Part shown: positions 37,189-45,916 of the stretch, piece after piece
How positions within the stretch are numbered: the stretch's first letter is position 1
How the letters are laid out: each line of letters begins with the position of its first letter
Assembly: GCF_036169555.1 (NCBI RefSeq)
Contig: NZ_CP108032.1
Location: forward strand, 2,356,001 to 2,420,000
Origin: Streptomyces sp. NBC_00306
GTDB lineage: Bacteria; Actinomycetota; Actinomycetes; Streptomycetales; Streptomycetaceae
Reading direction: 5' to 3'
DNA: 64,000 nt
Position numbers and translations under genes: made by a program
The notes under the pieces: model-generated
Told to the model about the DNA's origin: nothing
What the model saw: the letters and a program-made list of their open reading frames with translations, nothing else
Database searches by the model: none

Positions 37189-39071
37189 CCTCCCTCGACG
37201 AACTGGCTGCGGGCGGACGGGCGTTCGCCGTGCTGCACCGCCCCGAGAGCGACCGGCCCGACACGGTCGACCTGCTGCTCGGCGACTTCACGGAGGCCGG
37301 TACGACGGCCGGCCTGCCGGTCGTCGACGACGGCGCGCCCGACCGTCACGAGACGCTCGTGCTGCTGCCCTACCGGGTGATCGGTGAGCGGGGCTACGAC
37401 CATCACGACGACGGCGAGCCGCTGCTGGCGATGAACATCCGTGAGCAGTCGCGGCTGCCCGTGGACGAGGTGCTCGACCAGGTGCTGGCCTGGCCGATCG
37501 AACTCGCCGCGGACGAGGGCACCTTCGACCTCGACGACGAGGCGTACGGCGACCTGGTGCGCCGGGTGCTCGCCGAGGAGATCGGTCACGGCTCCGGCGC
37601 CAACTTCGTCCTCAAGCGCACCTATCTCACCGAGATCCCCGACTGGTCGGTGCGCACCGCGCTGGCGTTCTGGGGGCGGCTGCTGCGCGGCGAACCCGGC
37701 GCGTACTGGACCTTCCTCGTCCACACGGGCGAGCGGACCTTCATCGGCGCCAGCCCCGAGCGGCATGTGAGCCTCGACGGCGGGGTCGCCGTGATGAACC
37801 CGATCAGCGGGACCTACCGCTATCCCGACGGCGGGGCGAGCACGGCCGGGCTGCTGGAGTTCCTCGCCGACAGCAAGGAGACCAACGAGCTCTACATGGT
37901 CCTCGACGAGGAACTGAAGATGATGAGCCGGGTCTGCGACGACGTGCGCGTGGTGGGGCCGCGGCTCAAGGAGATGGCCCACCTCGCCCACACCGAGTAC
38001 CGCATTGTCGGCCGCAGCGACCGCGACGTGCGGGAGATCCTGCACGAGACGCTCCTCGCGCCCACCGTCACCGGCAGCCCCGTGCAGAGCGCCTGCCGGG
38101 TGATCGCCAAGATCGAGCCCGCGGGCCGCGGTTACTACGCGGGCGTCGCCGCCCTCATCGGCCGCGACGCTGCCGGTGCGCGGCGGATGGACTCCGCGAT
38201 CATGATCCGCACGGCAGACGTGGACGCGCGGGGCCGGATGCGGATCGGCGTCGGCGCGACGCTCGTGCGCGACTCCGAGCCCGCGAAGGAGGCGGCGGAG
38301 ACCGCGGCGAAGGCGGCCGGGCTGCTCGACGCACTGCACCGGATCGCCCGGCGCAGACGTCCTGCCGGGCACAACGAGCATCCGCAGATCAGAGCGGCGC
38401 TCGCGGAGCGCAACCGGCCGCTGTCGGACTTCTGGCTCGCGCCCGCGACGCCCCGCCCGGCCGACCGCGGCCGGCTGCTGATCCTGGACGCCGAGGACAC
38501 CTTCACCGCCATGGGCGCCCTCCAGCTCCGCTCGCTCGGATTCGACGTCACCGTCCGCCGGTTCGACGAACCGCACCGGCTGACCGGGTACGACCTCGTG
38601 GTGCTGGGCCCCGGGCCGGGCGACCCCCGCGAGGAGAACCACCGCAAGATCGCCTATCTGCGCGCGGTGACCGGCTCGCTGCTCAATCTGCGGGTGCCGT
38701 TCGTGTCGGTGTGCCTGAGCCACCAGGTCCTGTGCGGACTGCTCGGACTGCCGTTGCGCAAGCTGGACTTCCCCAACCAGGGCGTCCGGCGGACGGTCGA
38801 TCTGTTCGGTACCGAGGAGCAGGTCTACTACTACAACACCTTCGCCGCACACACCGACAGCGATCTGCTGGAGAGCCCGCTGGTCGCGGACTACGTCGAC
38901 GTCGCGCGCGACCCTGCCACCGGCGAGGTGCACGCCCTGCGCGGGCCCGGGTTCACGTCGGTGCAGTTCCACCCCGAGTCCGTGATGACCCGTCACGGCT
39001 CGGCCATCCTGGACAACCTGGTCACCGGCGCGCTCGCTCCGGTGCCTCACAGAGTGGAGCTCACGGCGTGA
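37185..39071 (+). CDS. phzE: PhzE-like 2-amino-2-deoxyisochorismate synthase
   Basis: A 628-aa fusion of an anthranilate-synthase-like chorismate-binding domain (about 60-400; [37 protein letters not shown]) and a glutamine amidotransferase (about 425-615; Cys near 510 in [11 protein letters not shown], His/Glu in VQFHPESV). This order and size match PhzE, which turns chorismate and glutamine into ADIC, rather than separate TrpE and TrpG. Coupling to phzD supports that reading. An anthranilate synthase cannot be excluded from sequence alone, but would leave PhzD without a substrate. Confidence 0.92.
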   Translation: MTSLDELAAGGRAFAVLHRPESDRPDTVDLLLGDFTEAGTTAGLPVVDDGAPDRHETLVLLPYRVIGERGYDHHDDGEPLLAMNIREQSRLPVDEVLDQVLAWPIELAADEGTFDLDDEAYGDLVRRVLAEEIGHGSGANFVLKRTYLTEIPDWSVRTALAFWGRLLRGEPGAYWTFLVHTGERTFIGASPERHVSLDGGVAVMNPISGTYRYPDGGASTAGLLEFLADSKETNELYMVLDEELKMMSRVCDDVRVVGPRLKEMAHLAHTEYRIVGRSDRDVREILHETLLAPTVTGSPVQSACRVIAKIEPAGRGYYAGVAALIGRDAAGARRMDSAIMIRTADVDARGRMRIGVGATLVRDSEPAKEAAETAAKAAGLLDALHRIARRRRPAGHNEHPQIRAALAERNRPLSDFWLAPATPRPADRGRLLILDAEDTFTAMGALQLRSLGFDVTVRRFDEPHRLTGYDLVVLGPGPGDPREENHRKIAYLRAVTGSLLNLRVPFVSVCLSHQVLCGLLGLPLRKLDFPNQGVRRTVDLFGTEEQVYYYNTFAAHTDSDLLESPLVADYVDVARDPATGEVHALRGPGFTSVQFHPESVMTRHGSAILDNLVTGALAPVPHRVELTA

Positions 39072-40471
39072 CCACTCCCCTGGTCGGCGTCCCTTCCGTG
39101 CAGTCCGCGCCGAGCTGGCGCTCCCTGCCGGCCCGCCAGCAGCCGCACTGGCCGGACGCGTCCGCACTCGACTCGGCCGTGGAGACCCTGGGCCGCAGTC
39201 TGCCCCTCGTCTTCCCGCGCGAATGCGACCTCCTCAAGCGCCGGCTGGCCGCCGTCGCCCGTGGCGAGGCGTTCCTCGTCCAGGGAGGCGACTGCGCCGA
39301 GTCCCTCGACGCGGCGGATGCCGCCTCCATCGGCCGTACGGTCGCCACACTGCGGCAACTGGCCACGGTGCTCGGCCATGCCATGGCACTTCCGGTGGTC
39401 ACGGTCGGCCGCCTGGCGGGCCAGTACGCCAAGCCTCGCTCGGCCTCCACCGAGACGAGGGACGGGACCGAACTGCCCGTCTACCGGGGCGACGCCGTGA
39501 ACGGCTCCGCCTTCACCACGGCGGCCCGCACCCCCGACCCCCAGCGCCTCGTCCGCATCTACAACGCCTCCGCCGCCACCCTCAATCTCGTGCGGGCGTT
39601 CGGCATGCGCGAGCGGATGGGCGCGGCCGAAGCAGGCGACGGACTGCGGGAGTTCGCGGCCGGATCACCGTCCCGCGAGCGGTACGAGGAACTCGTCGCC
39701 GGGATCGGGCAGGCGGGAGGGCTCGTCGCGGCCGACGGTGCGCACACCACCGGCGATCTGTTCACCTCGCACGAGGGCCTGCTCCTGGACTACGAGTCCG
39801 CCCTGACGAGGACGGACGTCGACACCGGCAAGAAGTACGCGGTCTCGGGCCATCTGCTGTGGATCGGCGAGCGCACCCGGCAGCTCGACGGAGCCCATGT
39901 CGCGTACTTCGCCGGCATCAGCAACCCGATCGCGGTGAAGATCGGCCCGGGCATCGGCACCGACGAACTGCTCCAGCTCATCGACAGGCTGGACCCCGAG
40001 CGCGATCCGGGCCGGCTCACCCTCATCGTGCGGATGGGGGCCGAGCGGATCCGTGACGTCCTGCCCGACCTGGTCGCCAAGGTGACGGCCGAGGGGTTCC
40101 CCGTCGGCTGGATGTCCGACCCCATGCACGGCAACACGATCGGCGCGCCGTGCGGGCGCAAGACCCGCCGGTTCGACGACGTGCTCGACGAGCTGTCCGG
40201 GTTCTTCGAGGTGACGGGCGGCCTGGGTGTGCACCCCGGCGGCGTCCATCTGGAGCTGACCGGCGACGACGTGACCGAATGCGTCGGCGGCGCCCCGGGC
40301 CTCACCTTCGACGATCTGCCCGACCGCTACCGGTCGCTGTGCGACCCCCGGCTCAACCGGGAGCAGGCGCTCGACCTCGCCTTCCGGCTCGCCGACACCC
40401 TCGCCGGCCGTCCGGGCGGCGGGCGGACACCGGCCGGCGGACACCCCGGAGAGGAGCTGCGGCATGGCTGA
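39068..40471 (+). CDS. Class II DAHP synthase (PhzC-like)
   Basis: A 467-aa plant-type 3-deoxy-D-arabino-heptulosonate-7-phosphate synthase: LVQGGDCAESL, AGQYAKPRS, DGAHTTGDLFTSHEGLLL, and WMSDPMHGNT with metal ligands. It catalyses the first step of the shikimate pathway and, in a secondary-metabolite operon, boosts chorismate supply free of normal feedback, as PhzC does in phenazine clusters. GTG 39068 overlaps the phzE stop (GTGA), and the gene overlaps the PPTase by 8 nt. Confidence 0.93.
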   Translation: MTTPLVGVPSVQSAPSWRSLPARQQPHWPDASALDSAVETLGRSLPLVFPRECDLLKRRLAAVARGEAFLVQGGDCAESLDAADAASIGRTVATLRQLATVLGHAMALPVVTVGRLAGQYAKPRSASTETRDGTELPVYRGDAVNGSAFTTAARTPDPQRLVRIYNASAATLNLVRAFGMRERMGAAEAGDGLREFAAGSPSRERYEELVAGIGQAGGLVAADGAHTTGDLFTSHEGLLLDYESALTRTDVDTGKKYAVSGHLLWIGERTRQLDGAHVAYFAGISNPIAVKIGPGIGTDELLQLIDRLDPERDPGRLTLIVRMGAERIRDVLPDLVAKVTAEGFPVGWMSDPMHGNTIGAPCGRKTRRFDDVLDELSGFFEVTGGLGVHPGGVHLELTGDDVTECVGGAPGLTFDDLPDRYRSLCDPRLNREQALDLAFRLADTLAGRPGGGRTPAGGHPGEELRHG

Positions 40472-41228
40472 CACGACCACCCTCGCCGAACGGACCCCCG
40501 ATGCCGGGACGGCCGCCGGTACCGGGGCCACCTATCTGTGGCTGCTGCCGGAGCACGCCGTCACCACGTTCGCCGCCGGTCTCGGCGGCGACCGGCTCCT
40601 CACCGAGGAGGAACGGGCCCGCGGGGCACGGCTGGTGACACCCGCCGCCCGGCAGCGGTTCCTGGGCCGCCGGCTGCTGTGCCGGTACGCGCTCAGCGAC
40701 CGCACCGGCCGTCCGCTCGACAGCTGGCGGTTCACGACCGGACGCTACGGGCGCCCCGAGACCGAGACGGACACCGACGGTGTGCGGTTCAGCCTCTCCC
40801 ACACGGAAGGCCTGATCGTCTGCGCCGTCACCCACGGCCGGTCGTGCGGCGTCGATGTGGAGGGGACGGCGGCCTCCGCCGAATCCGCGCACTACATCAG
40901 CAGGTTCTTCGCCGCCGACGAACTCCTGGAGCTCGCCGCGCTCGACCCCGCGGATCTGGTCGCCCGGGTGGGCGACCTCTGGGTCCTCAAGGAGGCCTAC
41001 CTCAAGGCACAGGGCACCGGACTGCACCGGAGCCTCGCGGGTTTCTCCTTCGCTGCGCGCGGACCGGCCGCCGGGCGCCGGATCACCGTGCACGACACCG
41101 AGCGGACCGGCCCGTCCGCCGACTGGTCCTTCGAACTCCTCCGCCCGACCTCCCGGCACCTCCTCGCCCTCGCGATCGAGGGCGCGCACCCCGGGGCGCT
41201 CCACCAGACCTGGCTGACCAGCACCTGA
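40464..41228 (+). CDS. Sfp-type 4'-phosphopantetheinyl transferase
   Basis: A 254-aa PPTase with the Sfp signature: FSLSHTEGL, CGVDVEG (Mg-binding Asp/Glu) and WVLKEAYLKAQG. It converts apo carrier proteins to holo form from CoA. In PUFA systems PfaE or a fused PPTase does this; here the enzyme stands between the aryl half and the PKS half of the operon and could serve the ArCP, the AT-ACP protein, the free ACP, the iterative PKS and the four PfaA ACPs. ATG 40464 is preceded by GAGAGGAG within the DAHP synthase gene. Confidence 0.92.
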   Translation: MADTTTLAERTPDAGTAAGTGATYLWLLPEHAVTTFAAGLGGDRLLTEEERARGARLVTPAARQRFLGRRLLCRYALSDRTGRPLDSWRFTTGRYGRPETETDTDGVRFSLSHTEGLIVCAVTHGRSCGVDVEGTAASAESAHYISRFFAADELLELAALDPADLVARVGDLWVLKEAYLKAQGTGLHRSLAGFSFAARGPAAGRRITVHDTERTGPSADWSFELLRPTSRHLLALAIEGAHPGALHQTWLTST

Positions 41229-41255
41229 GGGCCGCTTCCGGCCCGAGGAACAACG

Positions 41256-42614
41256 ATGGGAAGACCGATGAACCGAGAACTGGACATGACTGTCGCCCTC
41301 TTCCCCGGGCAGGGCGCGTACCGCCCAGGCACCCTCAAGGGACTCTGGGAGCGCGGCGACGACGCCGTACGCTCCACCTTCGAAGAGGTCGACGCCGTCG
41401 CCAAGGACCGGCTCGGCCGCGCGGTGTCGCCGACGGTCTTCCAGCCCTCTCCGCCGAGCCCCGCCACGCTGCTGGAGACCGCCCCGGACATCCTCCAGCT
41501 GGCCGTCTTCACCGCCTCCGTCGCCACCCACCGGCTCCTCGCCGAGCGTGGTGCCCGCGCGTCGGTCCACGTCGGCCACAGCCTCGGCGAGATCGCCGCA
41601 CTGACCTGCGCGGGCGCCTGGGACCTGGCCGACGCGGCCGCGGTGCTCTGCGAGCGGATCTCGGTCGTCCGCGAACACGACCGCAGCGACGGGAAGATGC
41701 TCGCCCTCGGCTGCGGACGGGGACGCGCCGAGCAGGTGGTGGCGCTGATCGGCCACCCGGATCTCGTCCTCGCGGTCGACAACAGCGCGAACCAGTCCGT
41801 CCTCTCCGGTCCCGCCGACCTGATCGACACGGCCGCGGCGATCGCCGGCCGGATCGGCATCACGGCGACGCAGCTGCGCTCGCCGCACCCGTTCCACAAC
41901 CCGCTGCTGGGCCAGGCACGGCGCCGGCTCACGGAACGGATCGCCTCCTTCACCAGCCGTCCGCTCGAGGTCCCGGTGTACTCGCCGATTCTGGGCCGGT
42001 TCTACCGCGACGGGGACGATCTGGCCGAGTTGCTGGCCCTGCACCTGGTGACGCCGGTCGAGTTCGGCACGTCGATCTCGGCCCTGCACGCGGCCGGAGC
42101 CCGGGTGTTCGTCGAGACGGGTGCGGGCCGTGTGCTGACGGCCCTGGTGGAGCAGTCCCTGCCGGGCGCGCACGTGGTGGCGCCGCTGGCCGGGCGTGAC
42201 GACGACGAAGGGCTCACCCGGGCGGCCGGTTCGCTGCGCCCGGCCCTGAGCGGAGCCCGGCCGACGGCCCCGCCGGCCGCCGTCACCGCCGAGCCGGAGG
42301 CCGCACCGGGCGCATCCGGCGCTCCGGTCACCGTCGACCGCGCCGACCTGGCAGCTCAGGTACGGGCGTTGTACGCCGAGGCCATGGAGTACCCCGAGGA
42401 GGTCTTCACGGACGACGTGCTGCTGGAGGCGGACCTCGGTGTCGACTCGGTCAAGCAGACGGAACTGCTCAGCAGGCTCGGTGACCGCTTCGGACTGGGC
42501 GTGCCGCCCGCCGGGCTGCGGGTCGCCGACTACGACACGTTCGGCAAGGTGGTCGACTTCGTGGCCGCCGGTGCCGCGGACGGCGCCTTCGCGGGAAGCG
42601 CGGCGGTCCGGTGA
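41256..42614 (+). CDS. Acyltransferase-ACP didomain protein
   Basis: A 452-aa protein. The FabD-like acyltransferase (about 10-310) has ALFPGQGAYRPG, the nucleophile in VGHSLGEIAAL and SPHPFHNPLL near the His. After a Pro/Ala linker, one ACP (about 350-440) has ADLGVDSVKQTELL, similar to PUFA and enediyne-type ACP motifs rather than modular PKS ones. It seems to be the excised AT-ACP part of a PfaA-like synthase. It begins 27 nt after the PPTase and ends overlapping the FabL-KS-CLF gene (GTGA). The ATG at 41256 has GAGGA at good distance; ATG 41268 is an alternative. It should load malonyl units and carry the chain for the next proteins. Confidence 0.88.
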   Translation: MGRPMNRELDMTVALFPGQGAYRPGTLKGLWERGDDAVRSTFEEVDAVAKDRLGRAVSPTVFQPSPPSPATLLETAPDILQLAVFTASVATHRLLAERGARASVHVGHSLGEIAALTCAGAWDLADAAAVLCERISVVREHDRSDGKMLALGCGRGRAEQVVALIGHPDLVLAVDNSANQSVLSGPADLIDTAAAIAGRIGITATQLRSPHPFHNPLLGQARRRLTERIASFTSRPLEVPVYSPILGRFYRDGDDLAELLALHLVTPVEFGTSISALHAAGARVFVETGAGRVLTALVEQSLPGAHVVAPLAGRDDDEGLTRAAGSLRPALSGARPTAPPAAVTAEPEAAPGASGAPVTVDRADLAAQVRALYAEAMEYPEEVFTDDVLLEADLGVDSVKQTELLSRLGDRFGLGVPPAGLRVADYDTFGKVVDFVAAGAADGAFAGSAAVR

Positions 42615-45600
42615 ATGACCGACACCTCATGACCGGCGGCGAGTTCGCCGGACGCATAGCCCTGGTCACCGGCGGCGCGGGAAGCGTCGGCCGGGTCGTC
42701 GTGGAACGGCTCGCCGAGCGCGGCGCGACCGTCCTGCTGAACTGCTTCCACTCGTACGACTCCGCCAAGGAACAGGCCCGTGCCCTCGTCGGCCGCGGTC
42801 TCGACGTACGCGTGGTGCGGGCATCCGTGGCCCGCCCCGCGCAGGTCGAGCGGATGTTCGCGGAGATCGGCGACGAACACGGCCGGCTCGACATCCTGGT
42901 CAACAACGCGGCCGCCGGATCCTTCGTCCCCTTCGACGAGATCACCGAGGAACTGCTCGACCGCACGTACACCACCAACGTCAAGGGCCCTCTGTGGTGC
43001 GCCCGTTACGCGCGCCCGCTGCTCGCCGCGTCCGGCGGGCGGGGTGGGGCGATCGTCAACGTCTCCTCGCTGGGAGCGACGACCACACCCGCCAACTACC
43101 TGCCGGTGGGCGTGTCCAAGGCCGCACTGGAGGCCCTGACCCGCTACCTCGCCGCGGAACTCGCCGAGGACCGGATCCGGGTGAACGCCGCCTCGTGCGG
43201 CCTCATCGACAACCCGGTGGGCCAGATGTTCCCGGCCTTCACGGACGTCCGGGCGAACACGGTCGCGGCGACGCCCCTGGCGCGCCTCGGCCGCCCGGAG
43301 GATCTCGCGGAGGTCGTGCTGTTCCTCAGCTCGGAACGCTCGGGCTGGGTGACCGGCCAGACGGTCCTGGCGGACGGCGGGCTGACGCTGCTGCGTTCCG
43401 CGATGTCCCCGACGCGGGAGCCGGCGGAGGAGGCTTCCACCTCGGAGACGGAGACGGTGTCGCCGCCGCTGGACAGCCCGAAGGTGTCGGCGGCCCACGG
43501 GAGTTCGGACACGGCGACGGCCGGGGAAGCATCGCTGTCTCCGGCGGAGGCTCCCGCCGGCCGGGGCCCGGGCCGCACGACGGCCGACACCACTCCTGCC
43601 CGCCGCCCGGCGACCCGCCCCACCACCGTGCCCGAACTCGACGACGAGGAGTTCCTGCCCGCCGGGGAAACCGCCGTCTGCGGTGATGTGCTCCTCCCGG
43701 ACACGGCCGCACCGGCCGACTCCCCCGGACCGTCAGCCGCCGACGACGCCGACCCCGCCGACCCCGCCGACGATCCCATCGCGGTCGTCGGCATGGGCAT
43801 GGCCGTCCCCGGAGCGTCCTCCCCGGAGGAGTTCTGGCGGCTCCTGATCGACGGCGCGGAGCTCTTCGTCGACGCCCCCGCCGACCGGTGGGACATCGCA
43901 CGGTTCCATCACGACGACCGCCGCGCGCCCGACAAGACCTACCAGCGGCGCTCGGGCTTCATCACCGGATTCCAGCCGCACGAGAAGCTCCGGGCGGAGG
44001 GCCTCGCCGACGCCGGGCTCGACCACACCGCGCTCTGGCTGCGGCACAGCCTCCACCAGGCCCTCGACGGCGTACGCCGGACATCGGCGGACCGGTTCTC
44101 CTTCTGTGTCGGCTACACACCCGACGGCAGCCAGCACCTGGAAGAGGCCTTCGTTCTGCGTTCCGCGCTGGACACCCTCGCCGAGGACGGCGACGACGCC
44201 CTCGAAGGCCCCGTCGGGGACGCTCTGCGGCGGCGGTTCAGCCGCGGCGACGACCCCTCCGCCGCGTATCTCCCCCACCGCGTCGGCCAGGACGCCATGG
44301 ACGGCATCCTCCCGTCCGGCACCCGGCTGCACATGGTGGACACCGCCTGCTCGTCCTCGCTCTACGCGATGGACCTCGGCGTGCGCGATCTGCTCTCCGG
44401 GCAGAGCGACATCGCCGTGTGCGGCGGTTCCTTCGCGCTGGCTCCGAGCGGCTCGATCCTGTTCGCCAAGCTCAACGGGCTCTCCGCGGGCGGCGCCGTG
44501 CGCGCGCTGGACGCCGGCGCGGACGGTGCGCTGTTCTCGGACGGCGCCGGGCTCGTCGTGCTCAAGCGGCTCTCGCGCGCCCGCGCCGACGGCGACCAGG
44601 TCCTGGGCATCGTCTCGGCGATCGGTCTGTCGGCGGACGGCCGCGGTAAGGCCATCTACGCACCGGCCCCCGCCGGCCAGGAGCTCGCCGTGGAGCGGGC
44701 GTTCGGCCGCAGCGGCCTCGGGCCGGACGACGTGGACTGGATCGTGGCGCACGCCACCGGCACCCCGGCGGGCGACGAGGCGGAGTTCACCAGCCTCGCC
44801 CAGCGCTACTCGGGCAGCCGCACCACGCTGGTGACCTCCAACAAGTCCCTGGTCGGGCACTGCGGTTGGGCCGCCGGTGTCGTGTCGGTGATCCACACCC
44901 TGCTGGCGCTGCGCCACGACACGATCCCCGCCCAGTACCGCTTCGAGCGGCTGCCGGACGCGCTCGCCGGGCAGGGGGACGGCCTCACGGTGCCGGAGCA
45001 GCCGGTGCCCTGGCCCGCCGACGCCGGCCGCCCCCGCCGTGCCGCGGTGTCGGGCTTCGGCTTCGGCGGCACCAACGCCCACATGATCATCTCCGAGGAC
45101 CACCGGAGCACCCGCTCCGGGCACCCGGCGGCGCTTCCCGCGCCGCTCGGCGAGGACCTGGTCGTGGTCGGCTGGTCGTCCCAGATGCCGGGCAGCCCCG
45201 AGGCCGACGAGGTCGCGGCCTGGGCGGCGAACGGCGGGTCCGGCGAGGACTTCGAGCCGTCGTTCGGGCCGGCGTACCCCGTACCGCCGTTCCAGGAACT
45301 GCGGATGCCGCCGCCCACCGCGCGGACCACCGACCGCACCCAGCTGATGATGGTCCGCTGCATGCAGCGGCTCGACGAGCGGGTGCGCGAGCTGTGCCTC
45401 CGCCATCACCGGACAACCGGGGTGGTGGTCGGCCACACCGGCGCCACCCGCAACGCCCTGCTCTACAAGACCCGCGCCTATCTCGACGAGATCGGCCACG
45501 CGGTGGCCGGGGCGGGCGAGCCGGCCACCACGGCCAAGTTCCTCCAGCGCCTGGAGGAACGGGCCACCGGTCTGATCGCCGCACCGACCGAGGACTCGTT

Positions 45601-45916
45601 CCCCGGCGAGATGCCCAATGTCATCGCGGCCCGGCTGTCGAACTACTTCGACCTGCGGGGACTCAACATCACGGTCGACGCGGGCGAGGCATCGCTCCTG
45701 GAGGCGTTCGACGTGGCCGGCTCGTACCTGGACTTCCAGGAGATCGACGTCGCGCTCGTGGCGGGCGTCAACGGCACGGCGCTGCCCGGGTGGAACGACA
45801 CCGCGGGCCGCCGGGCCGCCGAGGGCGCCTTCCTCTTCGTCGTGACCCGCAGGTCCCTCGCCGAGGAGGCCGGCCTGCCCGTGCTGGCCGTCATCGAAAG
45901 GAGCGTGGCAGCGTGA
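42611..45916 (+). CDS. FabL-type enoyl reductase fused to KS-CLF
   Basis: An 1101-aa fusion. Residues about 7-265 are an SDR with TGGAGSVGRVV and Tyr163-x6-Lys170 in NYLPVGVSKAALEALTRYL. This Y-x6-K spacing and the surrounding words match Bacillus FabL enoyl reductases, not YxxxK ketoreductases. A Pro/Thr-rich linker (265-385) follows. The ketosynthase (about 386-850) has Cys580 in [11 protein letters not shown], His714 in AHATGTPAGD and His750 in SLVGHCGWAAG, a full triad. The last part (about 860-1095) is KS-like with DAGEASLLEAF, no Cys, so it is a chain-length factor. KS-CLF pairs mark iterative PUFA or enediyne-like synthases; an enoyl reductase joined in front is unusual. With the neighbours it would rebuild a full synthase from pieces, the enoyl reductase taking the place of PfaD. 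Confidence 0.85.
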   Translation: MNDRHLMTGGEFAGRIALVTGGAGSVGRVVVERLAERGATVLLNCFHSYDSAKEQARALVGRGLDVRVVRASVARPAQVERMFAEIGDEHGRLDILVNNAAAGSFVPFDEITEELLDRTYTTNVKGPLWCARYARPLLAASGGRGGAIVNVSSLGATTTPANYLPVGVSKAALEALTRYLAAELAEDRIRVNAASCGLIDNPVGQMFPAFTDVRANTVAATPLARLGRPEDLAEVVLFLSSERSGWVTGQTVLADGGLTLLRSAMSPTREPAEEASTSETETVSPPLDSPKVSAAHGSSDTATAGEASLSPAEAPAGRGPGRTTADTTPARRPATRPTTVPELDDEEFLPAGETAVCGDVLLPDTAAPADSPGPSAADDADPADPADDPIAVVGMGMAVPGASSPEEFWRLLIDGAELFVDAPADRWDIARFHHDDRRAPDKTYQRRSGFITGFQPHEKLRAEGLADAGLDHTALWLRHSLHQALDGVRRTSADRFSFCVGYTPDGSQHLEEAFVLRSALDTLAEDGDDALEGPVGDALRRRFSRGDDPSAAYLPHRVGQDAMDGILPSGTRLHMVDTACSSSLYAMDLGVRDLLSGQSDIAVCGGSFALAPSGSILFAKLNGLSAGGAVRALDAGADGALFSDGAGLVVLKRLSRARADGDQVLGIVSAIGLSADGRGKAIYAPAPAGQELAVERAFGRSGLGPDDVDWIVAHATGTPAGDEAEFTSLAQRYSGSRTTLVTSNKSLVGHCGWAAGVVSVIHTLLALRHDTIPAQYRFERLPDALAGQGDGLTVPEQPVPWPADAGRPRRAAVSGFGFGGTNAHMIISEDHRSTRSGHPAALPAPLGEDLVVVGWSSQMPGSPEADEVAAWAANGGSGEDFEPSFGPAYPVPPFQELRMPPPTARTTDRTQLMMVRCMQRLDERVRELCLRHHRTTGVVVGHTGATRNALLYKTRAYLDEIGHAVAGAGEPATTAKFLQRLEERATGLIAAPTEDSFPGEMPNVIAARLSNYFDLRGLNITVDAGEASLLEAFDVAGSYLDFQEIDVALVAGVNGTALPGWNDTAGRRAAEGAFLFVVTRRSLAEEAGLPVLAVIERSVAA

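Noticed and set aside
36523..40471. Phenazine biosynthesis, suggested by PhzC-, PhzD- and PhzE-like genes
   Set aside because: PhzF, PhzA/B and PhzG are absent; an EntA-like SDR, aryl ligase and amidohydrolase are present instead, which points to 3-hydroxyanthranilate.
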